Shown one piece after another: positions 35,197 through 40,644 of a stretch of DNA of 40,644 nucleotides. Position numbers and translations under genes: made by a program. How positions within the stretch are numbered: position 1 is the stretch's first letter; every line of letters starts with the position of its first letter. The stretch lies in contig PHEF01000016.1 in NCBI GenBank assembly GCA_002842875.1, positions 1-40,644 of the forward strand, read 5' to 3'. The notes beneath the pieces were generated by a model, which worked only from the letters and a program-made list of their open reading frames with translations, searched no databases and was not told the origin of the DNA. This DNA is from Alphaproteobacteria bacterium HGW-Alphaproteobacteria-3 (GTDB lineage: Bacteria; Pseudomonadota; Alphaproteobacteria; Parvibaculales; Parvibaculaceae).

Positions 35197-35872
35197 TTTG
35201 CTCATTCCTCTTTTCAGCGTCGCGGGCGAGCTTCGCGAACATCTCGCCCCAGAGCTCATAGACCATGTTTGCCGTGTCGATAATCGCGCGGTGGTTCTCT
35301 TCGCCCTCGACGGTGTTGACGAGGTTCTGGAAGAAGACGATGTGCTCGCGGTCGAGGGTGCCGTGCGAGGTCAGATAGGAAAACCCCTTCTGCTCGCCGA
35401 TCATGCCAAGGCGCTTGCGCACGGCATCGGCGCCCGCCGAGGCGATGTCGACCGATGTGCCTTCGAGGACGAGAACCATGCCGAGCATGGAATAGGGGTT
35501 GAGGAAGCCGACGGCGTAGTAGACCCAGGCGACCATGGCACGCACCGGCCAGCCGCCATCGCCGCGCCTGACCGCTTCGGCATCGCCGCCGATATGGGCG
35601 ATGTCGTCGAGAATCCATTCCTCGTGGCCTTGTTCCTCGTCGAGATATTCGAGAAGCGCCTTGCGGTAGGCCGTGTCGTGCTTCGGGCAATGCGCGAGCG
35701 TATGGGCGAGCAAGGGGCAGGTGTGACGGACGTGGTGATAGGCTTCCGTCAGATAGGCAATGTAGAGATCGCGATCGACGCCGTTCTGCGCGGCTTCGAG
35801 CACGATGGGGATGGAGAAGAACGCGTCGCGCGCTGCCTGCGTCTCGGCGATCAAACGGTCGTAGAAGCTCAT
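35186..35872 (-). CDS. TenA/heme-oxygenase-like predicted diiron oxidase
   Basis: A 228-residue all-helical protein of the TenA/PqqC/HDO superfamily. The thiamine-salvage cysteine site is not evident. Instead it has candidate metal ligands in the pattern of UndA-type HDO enzymes: E43 and H47 (EAYHHVRH), E79/E80 and H83 (DEEQGHEE), E137 (VLEGTS) and H170-x3-D174-x2-H177 (HGTLDREH). HDOs use a dinuclear iron centre and O2 to oxidise amino acids or fatty acids. It overlaps the ligase gene as ATGA and the SDR gene by 11 bases. It is often annotated as a TenA family transcriptional regulator, which the sequence does not support. Confidence 0.82.
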   Translation of the reverse strand: MSFYDRLIAETQAARDAFFSIPIVLEAAQNGVDRDLYIAYLTEAYHHVRHTCPLLAHTLAHCPKHDTAYRKALLEYLDEEQGHEEWILDDIAHIGGDAEAVRRGDGGWPVRAMVAWVYYAVGFLNPYSMLGMVLVLEGTSVDIASAGADAVRKRLGMIGEQKGFSYLTSHGTLDREHIVFFQNLVNTVEGEENHRAIIDTANMVYELWGEMFAKLARDAEKRNEQNAA

Positions 35873-37359
35873 ATGGAAATCTCCTCCGGCACAGGCGCCG
35901 TTTTGCTGCGCGATTGTGCATCCGCCGTGCGCAGCCAGGCTTCGACCGCCTTGCGCCGCACGCGGCCATTGGGGCTTGTGAGACCGAGCGCCTGCATTTC
36001 GTCTGCGGTCGTCGCGATGTAACTGCGCGGCAGGGCGTAGTCGGGGAGGCCGGCGCAGATTTGCTGGAGGGCGGTCAACACTTCGCCGGGGCGGGCGGCG
36101 GTGAAGAAGTCTCCAGCGAAGGCGCCCGGTACGATCAGCACCGTCGGATAGGACCTGCCATGGCCGGCAAGCGTCGCGCGCAGGATGCGCGGATCGCCCT
36201 GAAGCTGCGCTTCGATCCATTCCGGCTGCACGTTGCGTCCGAAGCCGGTGACGATCATCGCGTCCTTGCGGCCCTCGATGACGAGGTTGCCGGCATCGTC
36301 GAAGTAACCGAGGTCGCCGGTGCGCCAGGGACCGTCGAGGTCCGGCTGGCCGACATAGCCTGTCATGACGCTCGGGCCTTCGACCACGATCTCGCCGCCG
36401 GAGATGGTGACGGTGAGGCCGTCGAGCGGCTTTCCCACTGTGCCGGGCGATGCGTGGCCCGGACGGTTGACGGCGACGACGGAGCCGCATTCGGAGAGGC
36501 CATAGCCTTCGAGGCTAGGAATGCCGAGCCTCGTCGCGGCGGTCAGAACCTGCGGCGGCACCGGGGCGCCACCGACCGCGACGACGCGAAGCGAGGCAGG
36601 CGCCCGCGCGCCGGAAAGGATGAGCGCGCCAACCCATGCGCGCAGAAGCTCGGGCACGAGAACGCTGACGGAAGGCCGCACCTCGTCGAAGGCGAGGCGG
36701 ATCGCATCGAGGTTGCCGCTTGCGCATTGAGCGGCGACATCCCTGCGGATGGTCGAGACGCCGCCGACCATGAGGGGCACGTGGATGCCGCAGAGTTCCT
36801 CAAGGAGAAGCGGGAAGGGGAGGACCGAGAGATAGCTGTCGCTCGCCGTGGCGGAGATCGCTTTTGCGAGGCCGCGCGAGATATGATCGAGCTGCGCATC
36901 GCCGAGACGCACGCCCTTGGGCTGGCCGGTGGAGCCGGAGGTGTAGATCACGCGCTCGCCACGCGCGGCGCCGTCGAGACCTTGCATGCCGCCTTCGGCT
37001 TTCGGCACAGGCTGAACGCATCCGAAACGGGCGGCGCGCTCATGCATGGCGGGGCTTGCGAGGATCAGGCCGATACCGGCGTCCCGAACGACGTGGACGA
37101 GCTGGTCATCGGAGAAGAAGGGCGGCAGGGGGACGAAGCGCCTGCCCGAGGCGGTCGCCGCGAGGTCGGCGACAACCCAGTCTATGCCGTTTTCGGCCAT
37201 GAGGCCGATGGGCGCGCTGTCGCGGGCGAGCACGTCCAACGCACCGGCAACGCGGCGCGCGAGGCCCGCATAGCTCAACTCGCCTTCATCGTCGCGGAAG
37301 GCAATGCGGTCCGGCCACTCATTCGCGCCTTTTCTCAGGGCGGCGATTACCTCAGCCAT
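35869..37359 (-). CDS. AMP-forming acyl/aryl acid ligase (ANL superfamily)
   Basis: A 496-residue adenylate-forming ligase. Motifs: P-loop YTSGSTGQPKG (139-149), GYGLSECGSV (motif for the adenylate), TGDLGYFDDAG (hinge region) and the C-terminal catalytic lysine in SPNGRVRRK. It activates a carboxylic acid as acyl-AMP and probably passes it to CoA, a carrier protein or an amine. It overlaps the hemolysin-family gene by eight bases and the TenA-like gene by four, so the operon is coupled throughout. Acid specificity cannot be read. Confidence 0.9.
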   Translation of the reverse strand: MAEVIAALRKGANEWPDRIAFRDDEGELSYAGLARRVAGALDVLARDSAPIGLMAENGIDWVVADLAATASGRRFVPLPPFFSDDQLVHVVRDAGIGLILASPAMHERAARFGCVQPVPKAEGGMQGLDGAARGERVIYTSGSTGQPKGVRLGDAQLDHISRGLAKAISATASDSYLSVLPFPLLLEELCGIHVPLMVGGVSTIRRDVAAQCASGNLDAIRLAFDEVRPSVSVLVPELLRAWVGALILSGARAPASLRVVAVGGAPVPPQVLTAATRLGIPSLEGYGLSECGSVVAVNRPGHASPGTVGKPLDGLTVTISGGEIVVEGPSVMTGYVGQPDLDGPWRTGDLGYFDDAGNLVIEGRKDAMIVTGFGRNVQPEWIEAQLQGDPRILRATLAGHGRSYPTVLIVPGAFAGDFFTAARPGEVLTALQQICAGLPDYALPRSYIATTADEMQALGLTSPNGRVRRKAVEAWLRTADAQSRSKTAPVPEEISI

Positions 37360-37951
37360 TCAAAACGGTCTCCCTGGTCGATGGACGCGGCATCCGCGCG
37401 CGGGGAAGAAGGCAGGTCGCGGGCGCCGCCGGGTTCGGCATGAGACAGACCCAGGGGTCCTGTTCGTAATAGCTGCCCCAGCTTTCGGGATTGCCGACGC
37501 GTTCCGGCGCGGCGGCGAGGAGCGGCACGAAGGGAATGCCGAGCCGCGTGAAAAGCCCGCGGAGCGGCGCCGTCGCCGTGAAGACACCGCAGCCGAGGCC
37601 GCGCGCCCGCCCGTTATGCAACATGGCGGACATGAGCGGGAAGAGCGCGAAGGGCGAAGTGCTGACCAGCGTCGTCACTTCGAGAAACTCGTCGCGCGCG
37701 TAAGGCTTGCCGAGGGCAGCGAATGCCTGCATTTCAAGCGGTGCGTCGAGATAGGCTTCCGAAAAGAAACCATCCCCGCGAAGGCGAAGCCCGGCGGCGG
37801 CGAGCGGCGCGCCGTCCGCCCGCAGCACGGCGAAGAGGACCGCCGGGAAGCCGCCGATCGCCGCACCGTATTTGCGGGCGTAACCTGCCCGGATGAAATC
37901 CTCGACGGCCGGCCGCACCGCCGCGGTGGAATCGACAAGCATCACCTGCAC
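37352..37951 (-). CDS. Thermostable hemolysin-family (PF12261-like) protein
   Basis: A 199-residue protein starting at GTG 37951, with AGGG six to nine bases upstream; ATG 37942 in the same frame is the alternative. The central FLEVTTLVSTSPFALFPLM and the C-terminal WGSYYEQDPWVCLM match the thermostable delta-hemolysin family. Despite the name, the fold is related to GNAT/LuxI-type acyltransferases, so an acyl-transfer role is plausible. There is no signal peptide. It is the first gene of a four-gene coupled operon with an AMP ligase, an HDO-like protein and an SDR, which speaks for biosynthesis rather than toxicity. Confidence 0.78.
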   Translation of the reverse strand: MQVMLVDSTAAVRPAVEDFIRAGYARKYGAAIGGFPAVLFAVLRADGAPLAAAGLRLRGDGFFSEAYLDAPLEMQAFAALGKPYARDEFLEVTTLVSTSPFALFPLMSAMLHNGRARGLGCGVFTATAPLRGLFTRLGIPFVPLLAAAPERVGNPESWGSYYEQDPWVCLMPNPAAPATCLLPRARMPRPSTRETVLNG

Positions 37952-38030
37952 GTCTGCCCTCGGGATCGTCTGCGCCGGCGGAGAGGGGCGGGCGCGGTTA
38001 CTCGAACAAGGAATGGGGGCAAAGTCCTGC

Positions 38031-38684
38031 CTATTTGAGGACGTAGCTGATCTCGGAGCCGTCCGCGCCGTTGAATTTCACCTGCACGAGGACGCCCGCG
38101 GCGTCGTACCAGAGCTCGCGCTCAAGCTTGCCGGTGACGGAGTAATGCGTCGCGGTGACGGGCTCTCCGTTTACCTCGACTGTCTCGGCGCCGACTTCGC
38201 GCACCGTTACTTCCATGCTGGAGCCGTCCAGCGTGTTGAGAAGGGCGTTCTGCCTGACGAGGTCTTCGTTCCAGAGACTTGCGGGGATGACGGCGGGATT
38301 TTCGTCGCCCTGCCGCGCGTCGCCGTTCACGACCAGCTTGCCGTCCGCCGCGTTCACGGCGAGGCGATGCGGCGTGCCGTCGTCGTTCGTCTTCGATTCG
38401 AGCGAGACGAGCTGACCGTCGCGCCAGGTTTCGTGACCTTCATGCTCGAAGCGGTAGACGGCGATGCCGAGCATCTTCACCGCGATGTCGGTGCCGATGT
38501 CGACTTTCAGCTCGTCGCCCTGGCGGGCGAATTCGAGACGGTGCGTGCCGATCTCGCGGCCGCCGCGCAGCACCGTGAAATCGAGCTTGCCGCTTTCGGG
38601 AACGGCAGCATTCGCGAGGCTCGCGGCGTAAAGGAAAAGGGCGGCGGCGAGGGCCGCGGAAAGGGACTTTTTATTCATAATCAT
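38031..38684 (-). CDS. Exported protein, DUF6134-like
   Basis: A 217-residue secreted protein: a signal peptide (about 1-26, ending ANA) is followed by a beta-rich domain (GKLDFTVLRGGREIGTHRLEF ... YRFEHEGHETWRDGQLVSLES ... ISYVLK at the end). This pattern matches a small periplasmic family (DUF6134) of unknown function. The start at 38684 follows GGAG at seven bases; a TTG two codons earlier is in frame. It lies 80 bp upstream of the hemolysin-family operon in the same direction but with its own signal sequence, so its link to that pathway is uncertain. Confidence 0.75.
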   Translation of the reverse strand: MIMNKKSLSAALAAALFLYAASLANAAVPESGKLDFTVLRGGREIGTHRLEFARQGDELKVDIGTDIAVKMLGIAVYRFEHEGHETWRDGQLVSLESKTNDDGTPHRLAVNAADGKLVVNGDARQGDENPAVIPASLWNEDLVRQNALLNTLDGSSMEVTVREVGAETVEVNGEPVTATHYSVTGKLERELWYDAAGVLVQVKFNGADGSEISYVLK

Positions 38685-38825
38685 ACGCAAACTCCTGTGC
38701 GGGACTTGCCGGTTCGGGATTGCGCATGAAAGAAGCCTGTTCCGCTTACACCAACCTTACGGATGCGGCAGGGGAAGCGGAGGTCACGGAAAGTTCATCG
38801 GGAGGGAGCGAAAGGCACTGGTTAG

Positions 38826-40283
38826 CTACTGAATGTGAGACGCAATCATGGAGGCAAGCTTCTTGCTTTCCTCTGGGTGATCTTCAATCCAAGTTGCGAC
38901 GAAAGCTCCCCGGATCACGCTTTCTGCTGTGAAATCGAGCGCTGCACCTAAATCAGCAAAAACGGTATGCCTGTCATGATTGGAAAGAGAAATTTCTTTC
39001 ACTTTTGAAATGAGCCAATCCTGTTGTCCAAGCGAGATTTGGCACCGCATGGCGACCTTGGCGGAAAGCTTGTCGATATTATTGGCGACATAGTCGAACA
39101 CCATCGCTTCCGGCATTCCCCCGGGAAGTTTGTGAATGTCTTTTGTCGCGTCTTCTTCAATCTCAGCGTCTCCATCGACTATAGCCAGAGACTTGCTGGT
39201 TATTGCTGGATTGGAGACGTGCGCGTTGTGAGTGCGAATAACATTCTGATAGCTGCCAACTGGATAAACGCCAATTGCATCCGCCACATCGTGCTCATAG
39301 GTGCGAAGCATTGCCTGTATCACTGTTTGAGCGAACGTGTCCTCTACAAAGACGGCAATACGCTCAGGCACGTCCCCGACCATCGCGCGCAGGCTATCGA
39401 TGGACAGTTTACCCTGTACAACTTGGCCGTCGGCTGATGCCCATACGGCTTCCGGCGGAAGGGGCGCCAAAGCGTACTCTGAGTGCGTAGTGAAGATTGC
39501 TTGGATACGCTTTCTTTCCGCCACATCCAGAAGATACTCAACCATCGCACGGGTGGCTTTGGGGTGAAGGCCGTTTTCGATTTCCTCGATAATTATCAGA
39601 GAGGAATCCGGCGCAGATTCTATCTGCCGGATCATTCGTATGATTGACGATTCGCCTGCCCCGAAATGAAATTCTGTATACCGATCGCCGCCAATCGATC
39701 CAATATACAGATCATCTTTTCCGGTTAGGAGTGCATGCTCGAACTTCGACAAATCTTTAGCCAAAATTCGGCTGGCAATCTTAGCGACCTGCTCCCCTAG
39801 ATTAGATATTTTGGGGATGAGCTTTTTGTTTGAGCCGACATATTTTTTTAGATTTTTTCGCTCGCCGGCTGGAACAGTTCGTGAAATTGGGAACTCAAGA
39901 ATGTCTCTAGCGAAAAAGCGGTCTCGGTTCCATTTGTAGTTTTTGAAGCTTGCGGTTCTCTTGACCGGAGCGGAAGGATTTATTTTCCGATCGATAATCT
40001 CGTACTCAATGCTCCAGTTCTGCATTGAGTCATCCCCGATGTTGCTTTTCGGAAAAAAGGTACCTGGCTTGACATTTTTGTAAGCTGTCGCAGCCGCTCC
40101 GAGAATTGTGGATTTGCCTCCGCCGTTTGTTCCGATGAGCGCGGTCACGGGGAAGTCAAACGAAACTCTTTGTCCCGTTAAGGCGCGCACCTTAATTAAA
40201 TTTACGGCACGTAGGTATCGGTCGTAGTTAGCCTTGCGCACCCTGTCTAATAGATCGTTGATCTTTGAGGGAGGGATGCTCAT
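38826..40283 (-). CDS. OLD-like ATPase/Toprim nuclease, candidate phage-defence protein
   Basis: A 485-residue protein. An ABC/RecF-like ATPase domain (about 25-300) carries Walker A IGTNGGGKST (50-59), the signature-like FHFGAGES (206-212), Walker B LIIIEEIENGLHP and switch TTHSE. A C-terminal Toprim-like domain (about 308-400) has E314 in VFVED and D370-x-D372 in IVDGDA, the metal-binding pattern of OLD-family nucleases. Codon use and base composition are clearly more AT-rich than in the neighbours. It starts six bases after the stop of the MoxR-type gene. Such genes often abort phage infection; that role here is inferred. Confidence 0.75.
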   Translation of the reverse strand: MSIPPSKINDLLDRVRKANYDRYLRAVNLIKVRALTGQRVSFDFPVTALIGTNGGGKSTILGAAATAYKNVKPGTFFPKSNIGDDSMQNWSIEYEIIDRKINPSAPVKRTASFKNYKWNRDRFFARDILEFPISRTVPAGERKNLKKYVGSNKKLIPKISNLGEQVAKIASRILAKDLSKFEHALLTGKDDLYIGSIGGDRYTEFHFGAGESSIIRMIRQIESAPDSSLIIIEEIENGLHPKATRAMVEYLLDVAERKRIQAIFTTHSEYALAPLPPEAVWASADGQVVQGKLSIDSLRAMVGDVPERIAVFVEDTFAQTVIQAMLRTYEHDVADAIGVYPVGSYQNVIRTHNAHVSNPAITSKSLAIVDGDAEIEEDATKDIHKLPGGMPEAMVFDYVANNIDKLSAKVAMRCQISLGQQDWLISKVKEISLSNHDRHTVFADLGAALDFTAESVIRGAFVATWIEDHPEESKKLASMIASHIQ

Positions 40284-40289
40284 TTTACT

Positions 40290-40644
40290 TTAGTTCCTCT
40301 CGCGGCGCGCGAGGAAGGCGAGGCGTTCGAAGAGGTGGACGTCCTGCTCGTTCTTCAGGAGTGCGCCGTGGAGCGGCGGGATGAGCTTCGTCGGGTCTTT
40401 CTCGCGCAGCGTTTCCGGCGAGATGTCTTCCGAGAGGAGGAGCTTCAGCCAGTCGAGAAGTTCGGACGTCGAGGGCTTCTTCTTCAGGCCCGGCACTTCG
40501 CGGATCTCGTAGAAGATCGAGAGCGCTTCCTGCACGAGCTTGCCCTTCAGGCCCGGGAAGTGGACGTCGATGATGGCGCGCATCGTGTCTTCGTCCGGGA
40601 ACTTGATGTAGTGGAAGAAGCAGCGGCGCAGGAAGGCGTCCGGC
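40290..40644 (-). CDS. MoxR-type AAA+ ATPase, C-terminal part (cut by window edge)
   Basis: The visible part reads from PDAFLRRCFFHYIKFPDEDT at the window end through FPGLKGKLVQEALSIFYEIREVPGLKKKPSTSELLDW to the stop at 40290. PDAFLRRC is the sensor region of MoxR/CbbQ-type AAA+ ATPases and the KKPSTSELLDWLKLLL string is their C-terminal lid. The 5' end lies beyond the window; the apparent ATG at 40583 is internal. These ATPases normally pair with a CoxE-type VWA protein in one operon; the VWA gene here is at 32499-33582, separated from it. Confidence 0.88.
   Translation of the reverse strand, partial: PDAFLRRCFFHYIKFPDEDTMRAIIDVHFPGLKGKLVQEALSIFYEIREVPGLKKKPSTSELLDWLKLLLSEDISPETLREKDPTKLIPPLHGALLKNEQDVHLFERLAFLARRERN

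Noticed and set aside
35186..35872. Thiaminase II or a transcriptional regulator, usual labels for TenA-like proteins
   Set aside because: The usual thiaminase active-site cysteine is not evident, there is no DNA-binding domain, and the metal-ligand pattern fits HDO enzymes better.
37352..37951. A secreted hemolytic toxin, as the family name implies
   Set aside because: There is no signal peptide or membrane-active segment, and the coupled operon of metabolic genes suggests a biosynthetic role.

Overview
The window is GC-rich, densely packed bacterial chromosome. LexA boxes of the GTTC-N7-GTTC type, an imuA/imuB/dnaE2 mutagenesis set, adrenodoxin-type ferredoxins, an MlaEFD-type lipid transporter with a PqiC-like lipoprotein, and the overall protein character point to an alphaproteobacterium. 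A Parvibaculum-like member of the Hyphomicrobiales is my best guess, at low confidence. No rRNA, tRNA or CRISPR array was seen.

Layout. 1-4.6 kb: an MFS transporter, a TauD-type dioxygenase, an MDR reductase and a convergent dipeptide epimerase. 4.6-7.6 kb: a CHASE2-cyclase protein whose cyclase domain has lost most catalytic residues, then a periplasmic cytochrome c. 7.8-11.3 kb: a tight mlaE-mlaF-mlaD-lipoprotein operon. 11.3-14.3 kb: a large membrane-anchored coiled-coil protein divergent from a small Hpt protein, with a probable small RNA between them. 14.4-18.0 kb: a DAO-family FAD oxidase and a phosphonate monoester hydrolase/sulfatase, separated by a 940-bp gene-free stretch. That stretch holds nested palindromic repeats, a 249-bp element with terminal inverted repeats, a 40-bp motif and a 22-bp-period iteron-like array. 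18.2-22.5 kb: two [2Fe-2S] ferredoxins, a chorismate mutase, a ferredoxin-NADP reductase with a palindromic operator at its promoter, DUF3574 and UPF0280-like proteins, and a methyltransferase. 22.5-29.0 kb: the SOS mutagenesis genes imuA, imuB and dnaE2, with imuA cut off from imuB by two opposed lipoprotein genes and each promoter carrying its own LexA box. 29.0-32.5 kb: a small membrane protein and an adaptor-permease-ATPase exporter operon. 32.5-40.6 kb: a frameshifted VWA gene and, at the window edge, the 3' end of a MoxR-type ATPase gene. These two normally sit side by side but here are about 6.7 kb apart.

Between them lie an LprI-like protein, a translationally coupled four-gene operon, a small exported protein, and a lower-GC OLD-like ATPase/Toprim gene that resembles a phage-defence gene. 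The four-gene operon encodes a thermostable-hemolysin-family protein, an AMP-forming ligase, a TenA/heme-oxygenase-like predicted diiron protein and an SDR.

The most promising signals are the four-gene operon (it looks like a small-molecule pathway, product unknown), the iteron-like array with the 40-bp motif that recurs 18 kb away, the degenerate CHASE2 cyclase, the candidate small RNA, and the split MoxR/VWA pair. All family calls come from reading the sequence; no database search was run.
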